Shown here: piece after piece, positions 20,656 through 28,651 of the stretch
Numbering within the stretch: the first letter of the stretch is position 1
Layout of the letters: each line of letters starts with the position of its first letter
Assembly: GCF_009371885.1 (NCBI RefSeq)
Contig: NZ_QLZA01000001.1
Location: forward strand, 248,001-312,000
Source of the DNA: Bifidobacterium tibiigranuli
GTDB lineage: Bacteria; Actinomycetota; Actinomycetes; Actinomycetales; Bifidobacteriaceae
Direction of reading: 5' to 3'
Length of the DNA stretch: 64,000 nt
Translations under genes and position numbers: made by a program
Notes under the pieces: generated by a model
Told to the model about the DNA's origin: nothing
Seen by the model: only the letters and a program-made list of their open reading frames with translations
Database searches by the model: none

Positions 20656-23600
20656 ATGGATTCCATATCGCTTCTTCCATCCACCCGCGATCTCATCCGT
20701 GCAGGGCTGCAGGATCTCGATACGGCGACGACGCTGTTCGGTGGTCTTGCAACTGACGGATGGGAACCTGCGCAGCTGCGGGTCGTGCTCGATGCGCTGG
20801 AACACGCCTGCGACCCTGATATCTCGCTGCGACATTTGGCCGACATTGTCAGTACACAGCATATTGGCGCATTGCGTGAGAACGAGCTGACGCGGTTGGT
20901 CAGAGTGCTGGGGGCCTGCGAGGCCATAGGAACTCTGATGCGCTCCCGGCCGGCGCTCGTGCAGGCCGCAGCCGTGGATTCCTGCGAAAGCCACCTGTTC
21001 AACCGTGCCCAGCGGCGGGCGCGCATCTTGCGTGCAGTTGGCGTGGAATCGGGCGATTCGGGTACGGCTGCCGTAGTAGCCCCAACCGCCGCCAAACCGC
21101 TGGCCGAGGCCACCGAGGCCCTGCGGCTGTCCTATTTCGATCAGCTTGCGGCGATTATGGCGCAGGACCTGATTGCGGCCGATCCGCTGGAAATCCAGCC
21201 GCGCATCAGTCAGGAGCTTTCCGATTTGGCCGATGCGGCCCTCGAAGGTGCGCTGGCCATCGCCCGCCATGAGGTAGAGGGGAGCGAAAGCTGCCGGTTC
21301 GCGATCATCGGCATGGGCAAGCTTGGCGCGCGCGAGCTGAATTACGTTTCGGATGTGGATCTGATCTACGTCGTGGAACCGGCCGACGAGGACACCGACG
21401 CCAGCCAGTTGACCAGAATCGGCAGCAGAATCGCCACTACGCTGCAGCGCGTGTGCCAGTCGGTCGTCCCGGGCGTCGGCGTGCCCGCGCTCTGGCAAAT
21501 CGATGGCGGGCTGCGGCCCGAGGGCAAGGATGGCCCGCTGGTGCGCCGTCTCGCTTCGCATCGCGGCTACTACGAGCAATGGGCAAGCAACTGGGAATTC
21601 CAGGCGCTGCTCAAGGCGCGGCCCGCAGCGGGGGATAGGCAACTCGGGCGCGACTACATGGCCATGACGCGGCCCTTCGTCTGGTCGGCGTCGAAGCGCG
21701 ACAACTTTGTGCACGACTGCCAGCAGATGCGCAAGCGGGTCGAAGACCTTATCCCCAGCGCCCTCAAGGAGCGCGAGATCAAGCTCGGGCGCGGCGGCCT
21801 GCGCGATGTGGAATTCACTGTCCAGATGCTGCAGCTCGTGCACGGCCGCTCGGACGAGTCCCTGCGCGTCACCGCCACGCTCGACGCTTTGCAGGCTTTG
21901 TCTCAGGGTGGCTATGTTTCGCGGCGGCAGGCTGCGAAGCTTTCGCAGGATTATCGCTTCGAGCGCGTTCTTGAGCACCGCCAGCAGATGTGGTCGCTTA
22001 AGCGCACCCACCTGTTCCCAGATGTAGGCCCGTTACTGGGCGATGCGACGATCGGGCGCAGCGCCAGCATCGAAACCCTGGGGCAGAACGTCGAGCTACG
22101 CCGGCTTGCACGCGCGCTGCGCATGCTCCCCGAAGAGCTGGTCGAACGCTATGAGAGCACCCGCCAGGAGGTGCGGCGGATGCATATGGACATTTACTAT
22201 CGCCCCATGCTGCCGGTCAACGCCCAGCTCGAAGACGATCAAATCGTGCTCAGCAGGCAGGCATCGCGCGACCGTTTCGCTTCCATCGGCTTCGGCGACG
22301 CCGATGCCGCAATCCGTCATGTCTCCGCGCTGACCGAAGGCATATCGCGCGCCGCCAAGATCAATCGCTTCATGTTGCCCGCCGTGCTGCAATGGCTCGG
22401 CGAAGGCCAGAACCCTGACATGGGGCTGCTCAACTGGCGTCGGCTTGAGGAGAATTTCGGCACGGGCAGCCCCTACCTTGGCTTCCTGCGCGATTCGCCG
22501 ATGGCCGCGCGCCGCCTGTGCCATGTGCTCGCCAACTCGCGCTTCCTCGGCGATGCGCTCAACAAATCCGTGGAATCGGTCACATGGCTGGGCAACGACG
22601 ATGCGCTGCGTGCACGCGACAGAGCAAGTCTGGACGTCCAATGCCGCGCGACATTGGAACGCTACGCGGATTCCACTGCGGATTTCGCACACTCGATGCG
22701 CGCCATGCACCGTCACGAAATCGAGCGCGTGGGGCTGTCCTGGATGGCGGGCGTCATGGATTCGGATGCTTGCCTGGCCGGCATGACCGACGTGTACGAC
22801 GCGATACTCGATGCCGCGCTGCAATGGTCAATCCGCTCGCAATGCCGGGTGAAGCGGTACTGCGACCCTCCTGCGGCCTTGTCTGTCATCGGCATGGGGC
22901 GCTACGGCGGGCGTGAGATTAATTTCAGCTCCGATGCTGACGCGATTCTGATGTATCGCCCTTGTGATGGGTTTTCGGAAGAGGATGCCGGCATCTTCGC
23001 GCAGGCGGTCGTGGAAACGCTGCGCAACGTGGTGCTGGGTCCGGTGACGGTCGAGCCGAAAATCGATCTCGACCTCGATCTGCGCCCTGAAGGCAAGAAT
23101 GGCCCACTGGTGCGTTCCTACGCCTCCTGCGAGGAATACTATGCGCAGTGGGCCGCCACCTGGGAACACCAGGCGCTTCTCAGGGCCCGGTATGCCGCAG
23201 GCGACCGCCAGCTTGCCGAGGATTTTCTGCACAACATCGCCGACCCGCTGCGCTATCCGAGCGGCCAGGTGTCCGATGCGGCCGTGGGCGAGATCAGGAA
23301 GCTCAAGGCCCGCATGGAGGCCGAGCGGCTGCCGCGCGGCGTGCCGAGGCACCGACACTTGAAGCTCGGCAAGGGAGGGCTGTCCGACGTGGAATGGACC
23401 GTGCAGCTCATGCAACTGCGCCACGCCGGGCAGCACGAAGGCCTGCGGGTGAACTCGACACTGGCCGCCCTCGATGAGCTGGAACGCTTGGGCTACATCG
23501 AATCGAAGGATGCTCACGTGCTGTGCCGGGCCTGGTGCATGTGCACCGACGCGCGCAACGGCAACTACCTGTGGACCGGCCGCGCCTCACGCGCCGACAT

Positions 23601-23748
23601 CCTGCCCGAGGACCTCGACTCCCTCGGCGCCATCGCGGTGTATCTGGGCTACGAATCGCACCACGGCCAGCACTTCGAAAACGATCTGCTCGGCACGCTG
23701 CGCCAGTGCCGCGAAGTCGTGGAGCGGCTGTTCTACGGGGAGAAGTAA
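20656..23748 (+). CDS. glnE: Glutamine synthetase adenylyltransferase/deadenylylase
   Basis: 1,030-residue bifunctional enzyme that adds AMP to glutamine synthetase and removes it, tuning ammonia assimilation. The two nucleotidyltransferase domains are both visible: GMGKLGARELNYVSDVD in the N-half (deadenylylase) and GMGRYGGREINFSSDAD in the C-half (adenylylase), each followed by a helical GlnD-like domain (KLGRGGLRDVEF, KLGKGGLSDVEW). Length is normal for actinobacteria. It begins at ATG 20656, with only a weak ribosome site. It is alone, between two accessory islands. Confidence 0.95.
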   Translation: MDSISLLPSTRDLIRAGLQDLDTATTLFGGLATDGWEPAQLRVVLDALEHACDPDISLRHLADIVSTQHIGALRENELTRLVRVLGACEAIGTLMRSRPALVQAAAVDSCESHLFNRAQRRARILRAVGVESGDSGTAAVVAPTAAKPLAEATEALRLSYFDQLAAIMAQDLIAADPLEIQPRISQELSDLADAALEGALAIARHEVEGSESCRFAIIGMGKLGARELNYVSDVDLIYVVEPADEDTDASQLTRIGSRIATTLQRVCQSVVPGVGVPALWQIDGGLRPEGKDGPLVRRLASHRGYYEQWASNWEFQALLKARPAAGDRQLGRDYMAMTRPFVWSASKRDNFVHDCQQMRKRVEDLIPSALKEREIKLGRGGLRDVEFTVQMLQLVHGRSDESLRVTATLDALQALSQGGYVSRRQAAKLSQDYRFERVLEHRQQMWSLKRTHLFPDVGPLLGDATIGRSASIETLGQNVELRRLARALRMLPEELVERYESTRQEVRRMHMDIYYRPMLPVNAQLEDDQIVLSRQASRDRFASIGFGDADAAIRHVSALTEGISRAAKINRFMLPAVLQWLGEGQNPDMGLLNWRRLEENFGTGSPYLGFLRDSPMAARRLCHVLANSRFLGDALNKSVESVTWLGNDDALRARDRASLDVQCRATLERYADSTADFAHSMRAMHRHEIERVGLSWMAGVMDSDACLAGMTDVYDAILDAALQWSIRSQCRVKRYCDPPAALSVIGMGRYGGREINFSSDADAILMYRPCDGFSEEDAGIFAQAVVETLRNVVLGPVTVEPKIDLDLDLRPEGKNGPLVRSYASCEEYYAQWAATWEHQALLRARYAAGDRQLAEDFLHNIADPLRYPSGQVSDAAVGEIRKLKARMEAERLPRGVPRHRHLKLGKGGLSDVEWTVQLMQLRHAGQHEGLRVNSTLAALDELERLGYIESKDAHVLCRAWCMCTDARNGNYLWTGRASRADILPEDLDSLGAIAVYLGYESHHGQHFENDLLGTLRQCREVVERLFYGEK

Positions 23749-23819
23749 GCGGGGAGAATGAGGGGTCGACCCTTATTCCGCCTAACCTCTTTTTTCGTAC
23801 ATGTGGGCAGGAGGCTACT

Positions 23820-23936
23820 GACAGAAAAGGGCTGCTGACGCGCTGTCAGTGGCGTATTCCTGCCAGTTACTTGGATGGGATTGCCGACACAAAACGGCCG
23901 CTGAGGCGTGGTCAACGGCCGATTCGTTCCAGTAAC
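23820..23936. repeat. Two copies of a 51-nt degenerate repeat
   Basis: Units 23820-23870 and 23886-23936, each starting GACA(G/C)AAAA and ending CCAGT(T/A)AC, with internal inverted repeats (CTGACGCGCTGTCAG; CGGCCG...CGGCCG). A third unit lies at 24907-24957. Read on the minus strand all three preserve similar peptide frames (TGRNTPLTARQQPFSV-like), so they may be decayed coding sequence or mobile hairpin elements. Confidence 0.6.
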
Positions 23937-23960
23937 CGTATTCGGGGGTGTCAGCTCGCG

Positions 23961-24143
23961 TTATCCCAGCTCGATGGTGTCGTCGCATGCGTTGGCGACC
24001 TGGTCGGAGTGGGTGGCGATGATGACGACGCCGTGATCGGCCATGTCGCGCAGCGTGTCGATGACCATGTCGGCGTTGCCGGCGCGTTCGATGCCGACGC
24101 CCGCGCGTATGCCGCGTTCCTTGCTAATCCTCGCCCCTGATAG
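23961..24143 (-). pseudogene. Remnant of an ABC transporter ATPase
   Basis: A 60-codon minus-strand frame without start. It begins with the signature start LSG, loses the region that should hold Walker B, and resumes at the end of an ABC domain: NADMVIDTLRDMADHG, then IIATHSDQVANACDD (switch His) and a normal stop. The domain end is of the kind found in peptide or lantibiotic-export ATPases, but the exact substrate cannot be told. It is flanked by 51-nt repeats, suggesting loss by recombination. Confidence 0.7.
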
Positions 24144-24162
24144 GGGAAGGCTGCTCAGAAGC

Positions 24163-24810
24163 CTATTGGTGTGGGCAGGTCAGCATAGTGGTCGGCCCGA
24201 ACCTGATCTGCAAACGCCCCTGGTCTCCGTTCCAACGGAGTGACCAGTCGCCCGCATTGATGGGATTGTATCCGTTTTCAGAATTATCGTTCGACCACCA
24301 GTACGACCACCACGAGGTACGAACTCGCTGCAGAACGATCGAGCCAGGGTCCGCAATGAATACATCCCCGGCCGTCCCGGACAGCATCGGCGCCGACGCT
24401 GCGACCACCCGGCACCCGCCCGTGCTTTCCGGCGGAAGTATGCGGTATCCGTAGTCCGCCGTCAGCCAGGTGAAGCCAAGCAGAGGAAACATGCAGATAA
24501 GCCCAGCGATAGTGGTGATAATCGCCGCCGGTCGTATTCTTCCGGCATCGGCAAGGCGCAGCACGCCGGCGGCGAGCCAGCAGCCTAGACTTACGGCGAG
24601 CAGCGCGTACTCCCATAGGGAAGGAGGAACGATCGCGGTGCCAATCAGAAGAGGCGGAATGCTTCTCCATCCGATGCCATAGCCTATCATGGCTGCGGCA
24701 AGCAGCGCGGTGAGTCCTCCCCACCACAGCGCCTGATGCCAAAACCTGCTACGTGCGGTAAGCCTGTAACGAGCTTGACCAGATTTCGCGGAGCCTATCA
24801 GTATGTTCAC
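24163..24810 (-). CDS. Membrane protein of unknown function
   Basis: 215 residues from a GTG with GGAAGG nine bases upstream (minus strand). Three hydrophobic helices: WWGGLTALLAAAMIGYGIG, YALLAVSLGCWLAAGVLRL and AAIITTIAGLICMFPLLGF, then an extracytoplasmic C-terminal region of about 80 residues rich in Trp, Asn and Gly with one Cys pair (TGGC, LTCPHQ). It sits between the ABC ATPase remnant and a 51-nt repeat; it might be a leftover partner of that transporter. Not recognised. Confidence 0.6.
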   Translation of the reverse strand: MNILIGSAKSGQARYRLTARSRFWHQALWWGGLTALLAAAMIGYGIGWRSIPPLLIGTAIVPPSLWEYALLAVSLGCWLAAGVLRLADAGRIRPAAIITTIAGLICMFPLLGFTWLTADYGYRILPPESTGGCRVVAASAPMLSGTAGDVFIADPGSIVLQRVRTSWWSYWWSNDNSENGYNPINAGDWSLRWNGDQGRLQIRFGPTTMLTCPHQ

Positions 24811-24906
24811 TGCCTTCCACCTTCCGATGTCCCACAGCTCATATCCTAGGCAGTGCTCATAACTAATAAGCAGTACCTCTTTCTCATACGTGGGTAGGAG
24901 ACTAAT

Positions 24907-24957
24907 GACACAAAAGGGTACTGACACGCGGTCAGCGGCGTATTCCTGCCAGCAGTC
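24907..24957. repeat. Third copy of the 51-nt repeat
   Basis: Matches the units at 23820 and 23886; the similarity to the first extends about 30 bases upstream (CCTCTTTCTCATACGTGGGTAGGAG versus CCTC-TTTTTT-CGTACATGTGGGCAGGAGG), giving two long direct repeats about 1.09 kb apart that bracket the ABC remnant and the membrane protein. Confidence 0.6.
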
Positions 24958-25235
24958 GAAGCCGCCGAAGCCGATCCAACGCTCAAGTGGAAAAAATCAA
25001 TCTCAGCAGAATCAAAAGCGCTGCCGAATAATATTGGTGCTTTGCGATATTGCGGATTTGTAAGCCATCCAAGACGTGGCCAGGCAAGCCTCTTTCGAAT
25101 TCAGCGCAGCATGAAAGCAGCGTCACGTGGTCATTCGGAGATAAACTCAAGGCCATGAAACGAGGCTCGCGCGCAACACAGCTGAGCCAGAAAGTCTTGA
25201 GCAAGCTGTGCATCATCGCGTTCGGGTATTTTACG

Positions 25236-25263
25236 GCGTTGCTGGACTTAAGGTCAGCAACGC
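25236..25263. terminator. Hairpin in the 24811-25270 gene-poor stretch
   Basis: Perfect 9-bp arms GCGTTGCTG (25236-25244) and CAGCAACGC (25255-25263), ten-base loop. It lies just past the stop of the small minus-strand frame at 25271. The remainder of 24811-25270 holds a repeat unit and no convincing gene. Confidence 0.5.
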
Positions 25264-25270
25264 TTCCTCT

Positions 25271-25432
25271 CTACTCAATCTGCTGCGGCAGGGCGTCAGC
25301 GTCTTTTCGGGAGGGGGCCTTGGCCTCGTGGTGCGAATGATCCGACACCAGCTCATTCATATAATCGATTACGTGTTTTGGAGCCGTCAGCAGCGGGTTA
25401 CTCGTTTCGCTGTTGACCGCAGAATCCGGCAT
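25271..25432 (-). CDS. Possible small protein or gene remnant
   Basis: 53-codon frame with a balanced, charged composition (MPDSAVNSETSNPLLTAPKH... ending ADALPQQIE) and a hairpin eight bases past its stop, which looks like the natural 3' end of a gene. There is no ribosome site before its ATG, so it may be the tail of a truncated gene. Low certainty. Confidence 0.3.
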   Translation of the reverse strand: MPDSAVNSETSNPLLTAPKHVIDYMNELVSDHSHHEAKAPSRKDADALPQQIE

Positions 25433-25507
25433 TGGAGCGTGTAAAACCGCTATGATGTTGAATTAATCGTTCTATGAATACGTTCTATGGAATAAAGGAG
25501 GCTTGCG

Positions 25508-25765
25508 ATGGCTGAGATGTCTTTGGCGGTGCCGGTTGATGCGAAGTTGTATAACCGGGCCGTGCTGAATAGCACTGGCGACGATGGCGACGATGTGCTG
25601 GATGGGGTTGCCGCTGCAGTGACCGGGTACTTGCGCAGCGTGTCAGGCGATACGGATGTCGTGTTGCGAACGCATGAGGAATACAACGCTTTTTTTGACA
25701 AGATTGAGGCGGAGGTGATGGCTGAACATGGGCAGAATGAACCTCGAAGTGAGAGCGTCGGATGA
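25508..25765 (+). CDS. Type II antitoxin, RelB/DinJ-like
   Basis: 85 residues. The N-terminus (AEMSLAVPVDAKLYNRAV) reads like the ribbon-helix-helix of DinJ/RelB antitoxins; the rest is acidic, as expected for a toxin-wrapping tail. AAAGGAGG precedes the ATG. It overlaps the toxin gene by 38 bases, the normal order antitoxin-toxin. The protein should bind DNA with the toxin and repress the pair. Confidence 0.7.
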   Translation: MAEMSLAVPVDAKLYNRAVLNSTGDDGDDVLDGVAAAVTGYLRSVSGDTDVVLRTHEEYNAFFDKIEAEVMAEHGQNEPRSESVG

Positions 25766-26066
25766 GTATCTGCTTGATTATCGTCGCCTGGTCCGAAAGC
25801 ATCGCGACACGGCTCGTGAGATTAGACGCATAGTAGAGGAAGAGCTGTCTGAGACAGGGCATGTTGGAGATGACCTCCATCCTCATGTGTTGGGTAATTC
25901 AGGCGGGGTGTATAACGGCTGCATGGAGTTTCATGCTCCTGGGAACGATGATGTTCTCGTGCTGTACAGTCCTGCCAGACCGCATCGCATGGTGAGGTTA
26001 CGTCGCATTTGCACGCATGCCGAACTGTCCAGCGGCGTGTTCGAGCGTGAATGGCCGGACGATTAA
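25728..26066 (+). CDS. Type II toxin, YafQ/RelE-like mRNA interferase
   Basis: 112 residues. The C-terminal pattern VLGNSGGVYNGCMEFH...DVLVLYSP...MVRLRRICTHAEL matches the YafQ layout H-x-L-x-G-x-x-x-G-x-x-E-C-H ... L-L-x-Y ... V-x-L-x-R-x-G-T-H-S-D-L, though several catalytic-type residues differ (THAEL for THSDL; Cys/Glu order altered). It should cleave mRNA on ribosomes when freed from the antitoxin. ATG 25728 overlaps the antitoxin; ATG 25737 is an alternative. Confidence 0.68.
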   Translation: MGRMNLEVRASDEYLLDYRRLVRKHRDTAREIRRIVEEELSETGHVGDDLHPHVLGNSGGVYNGCMEFHAPGNDDVLVLYSPARPHRMVRLRRICTHAELSSGVFEREWPDD

Positions 26067-26144
26067 GTCGATTTCACCAACGCCGCTTTTCATATATGGC
26101 AGGCAGCCGTCCAACGCCGAATTCTGAGCTCCTGATGCCGCGTA

Positions 26145-27422
26145 TCAGTCGGCCTGCTGCCTATGAATGGGTATGACGGCGAAGAGTATCCAGCTGTCGT
26201 CGTCAAGCGCGGTGTTGAGAATGCCGCCGATGGCGGCCAGACGCTGGCGGTGGAACTGCAGGCCCATGCCGGATTCCTTCCACGGCACTGCGGAAGGGTC
26301 AGCGCTCACGTCGTTGGTCTCTCTGATTTTCACCAGGGAATCGTCTAGCGTGATGAACACGTTGTAGGTGCCCTGGGCGGAGCAGTGCCGGGCGAGATTG
26401 GTGTATATCTCCTGCAGCAGGTCGAGGATGATGCTGCGCGTCTGTGCGTCGTCAAGCACGCAGCTTCCGCGCATGCTTGTGGTGCCGTTGATGCCCAGCC
26501 TCGATAGGTTCTTGTCCAATGCTTTGGTTTTTCTGGCTATCGCAGCGGACAGCTGGACTGCGGATGCCCGCTCTGTGGGTTTCCACGCAGCGGACATATG
26601 CGCAGCGGCCCTGTACGCATCGAAGCTGTGCAGCCTGGCGCAGCAGGCTTGGCTCCCCGACGGCGTGGCATCATCAGCAGCCGGCGGGGAGTCCTTGTCG
26701 AGCAAGGCGATGATCTCATGGATGCCGTCGATCGTCGCGGTGGCCTGCTGATTGACGGCCTCCCAGATTTCGGCTTCCCGCCAATGGTTGTCGCGCGCCA
26801 TCTCCGCCTCGCGCTGGGCCGTCAAAGCGATGAAGGAAAGGCCTCCGGTGGTGGCGTCATGGAGGGTCATGGCGAGGTGAGCGTCATGTTCAAGTGCGTG
26901 AAGCCTGGCCTCGGTAGCCTTGGTATGCGCCTTGACAAGATTCCAGCGCAGGGTCTGGCCGATGAACAGGAACAGCACGGTGGATCCGATGAGCACATAT
27001 GGTCTGCCGAACAGCCCATCGGAAACGGGGGCTACCTTCCAGGTGCTGACGAATCCGACGAGCAGCACGGAGCCATAGGCCAGCCAGCTGGGGCCGGCGA
27101 AGCCCAGGTTCCAGATGGCGAGCCATAGGCCGCACAGCTGCGAAAGGCCCTCATGCGTGGGAAGCAGCTGATTAGCGATGAAAACGAGCACCACGAAAGT
27201 GCTTGCATCCCTCGGAAACACGACGATAAGAGCGATGCCAAGGAAATGCAGGATCGTGACAATGAGATGGGGCGTGTCGAGCGAAGGAATCGTCGCCAGC
27301 TCGATGATATTGGCGACGAATACGGCGGCGACCGAGGCGATCTGCCCCCAATGCGTTGACACCCAGCCGAATATGTCTGCTGGGACGGATTGCATTTGCT
27401 CAAGTCGGTTGCGGATGATCAT
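26145..27422 (-). CDS. NarL-type sensor histidine kinase (pair 2)
   Basis: 425 residues. Five to six membrane helices (about 27-155) with short loops, a linker helix, then the HisKA_3 motif with His188 in AMTLHDATTGGL, N box QEIYTNLARHC and G box SGMGLQFHRQRL. An Ala/Asp/Ser-rich insert (about 245-270) separates the dimerisation and ATPase domains. GTG 27425 directly precedes the ATG used here. It is downstream of its regulator by 114 bases, and the pair diverges from the TOMM cluster. Confidence 0.87.
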   Translation of the reverse strand: MIIRNRLEQMQSVPADIFGWVSTHWGQIASVAAVFVANIIELATIPSLDTPHLIVTILHFLGIALIVVFPRDASTFVVLVFIANQLLPTHEGLSQLCGLWLAIWNLGFAGPSWLAYGSVLLVGFVSTWKVAPVSDGLFGRPYVLIGSTVLFLFIGQTLRWNLVKAHTKATEARLHALEHDAHLAMTLHDATTGGLSFIALTAQREAEMARDNHWREAEIWEAVNQQATATIDGIHEIIALLDKDSPPAADDATPSGSQACCARLHSFDAYRAAAHMSAAWKPTERASAVQLSAAIARKTKALDKNLSRLGINGTTSMRGSCVLDDAQTRSIILDLLQEIYTNLARHCSAQGTYNVFITLDDSLVKIRETNDVSADPSAVPWKESGMGLQFHRQRLAAIGGILNTALDDDSWILFAVIPIHRQQAD

Positions 27423-27536
27423 CACCTCTGTCTATGGCGGCGGAATGTGTTGGGTTCCTAGTTGTTCGCTGGTTAACTGATTTTTGCTGGTTATCTGTAA
27501 AATCGCACTGCTCGTGAAATTGCATCGCCTAGCTGC

Positions 27537-28184
27537 TCATAAGGAAGTGCTGCGCATCCATATGGCGACTGCCTGTGCGCGGTTTTTGGCACCCAGCTTG
27601 CGCAGAATATGTTTGACATGTGTTTTCACCGTGGCCTCGGAGATGCACAGCGCATCCATGATCCGCTCCGTCGTCAGCCCGTCAGCGCACAAGGCGAGAA
27701 TCGTCGCCTCGCGCTCGGTCAGATGGTAGGCGCTGTCGCCGTTCCATTCAAGCCGGCGATGGGCTGCGGTGGACGACTGAAAGATGACCGCAGGATCGGG
27801 GGAGTACACTTTCCCGGACGCCACAGTGTCGATGGCGAAGCAGATGCGTTTGATATTCGTCTTGGGGACGATGCTCTGCGCTCCGGCTTCGGCAAGCTGC
27901 GAAACATAATGCGAAAGCGCGTAGGAGGTGATGCCGAGGACGGCAGTATGCGATGTTTTCGTCATAATCGCCCGGCATACGGCTACGCCCGAGATGTCTT
28001 CCATGCTCAGATCGGTCAGCAGCACTTCAGGCTGGGTGGGCTTGCTCAGGCAGCGCTTCACGGCGTCCATGCCGGTCGTCGCGGTCCACAGGATACGCAC
28101 TGCGGGGTGAAACACGGTGATGCCTTGCGACAGCGCCGCCAGCGACAAAGCATCGTTGTCGACAATAGCTATTGATATTGCCAT
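27537..28184 (-). CDS. NarL-family response regulator (pair 2)
   Basis: 215 residues: receiver with IVDND acidic pair, phospho-acceptor Asp58 (LLTDLSMED) and Lys in VPKTN; LuxR helix-turn-helix at about 150-212 (LTEREATILALCADG, EATVKTHVKHILRKL). The ATG follows AAAGG. Its promoter region is shared with the divergent TOMM precursor gene 229 bases away, so this regulator is the prime candidate to control that cluster. Confidence 0.9.
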   Translation of the reverse strand: MAISIAIVDNDALSLAALSQGITVFHPAVRILWTATTGMDAVKRCLSKPTQPEVLLTDLSMEDISGVAVCRAIMTKTSHTAVLGITSYALSHYVSQLAEAGAQSIVPKTNIKRICFAIDTVASGKVYSPDPAVIFQSSTAAHRRLEWNGDSAYHLTEREATILALCADGLTTERIMDALCISEATVKTHVKHILRKLGAKNRAQAVAIWMRSTSL

Positions 28185-28358
28185 GGGTCACCTTTCCTCA
28201 TTGACAGGTCCTCGACTGCACGGTAATGGAAACTCTACAATCCAACGCCAAAAACATACTGACCGCCATCACCCTTTTGGATGATGGGTATTCGACTGCC
28301 TGCGCGCGGTATGGGATTCTTCAATTGTGCCTACAAAAACAAAAAACAAATAGGCGCT

Positions 28359-28380
28359 CAACTTCAATCAGTTGGAGTTG
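28359..28380. promoter_or_regulatory. Inverted repeat before the TOMM precursor, candidate operator
   Basis: CAACTTCAA (28359) and TTGGAGTTG (28372), 9-bp arms with one mismatch around four bases, 34 bases before the precursor start. TACATA at 28383 could be a -10 element, placing the repeat over the -35 position, as expected of an activator site. TTGACA at 28201 is a separate possible -35. Binding by the divergent regulator is inferred. Confidence 0.45.
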
Positions 28381-28413
28381 AATACATAACCCACGGAAAC
28401 GAAAGGCAATGTC

Positions 28414-28533
28414 ATGAACATCCAAATTCCAGCTCGCATTGTCGAAATCAAGTCCTATGAGACAGGCAGCGGCGTCAAGCTCTCCGCCGTGAGAGACCCC
28501 TGGTGCTGCTCGTCCATCATCTGCTGCATCTGA
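28414..28533 (+). CDS. TOMM/LAP precursor peptide
   Basis: 39 residues, missed by usual length cut-offs. Leader of about 29 residues (MNIQIPARIVEIKSYETGSG... ) without a double-Gly site, then the C-terminal PWCCSSIICCI. Four Cys and two Ser are candidate thiazole and oxazole sites. GAAAGG lies eight bases before the ATG. It sits first in the cluster with a hairpin between it and the cyclodehydratase genes, which is the usual order for ribosomally made azole peptides. The exact leader-core boundary cannot be read. Confidence 0.82.
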   Translation: MNIQIPARIVEIKSYETGSGVKLSAVRDPWCCSSIICCI

Positions 28534-28600
28534 GGAGCCAGCTTCGGCTATTTCTCAATGCAACAGTCCTCAGTAACACGTGTATACACAACATGGGTGA

Positions 28601-28632
28601 GCAAGCTGCCCGGCATCGGTCGGGCAGCTTGC
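28601..28632 (+). terminator. Attenuator hairpin between precursor and enzymes
   Basis: Perfect 12-bp arms GCAAGCTGCCCG (28601-28612) and CGGGCAGCTTGC (28621-28632), loop of eight, followed by CCTCTTTC. It likely ends most transcripts after the precursor, so peptide is made in excess over its enzymes. It stops 19 bases before the next start, so some read-through is needed. Confidence 0.75.
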
Positions 28633-28651
28633 CCTCTTTCAAGGGAGCATC

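Noticed and set aside
24983..25216. 77-codon minus-strand frame
   Set aside because: No ribosome site; competing frames on the other strand look equally random.
28226..28381. 51-codon plus-strand frame before the TOMM precursor
   Set aside because: No ribosome site, no signal sequence, overlaps the operator-like repeat.
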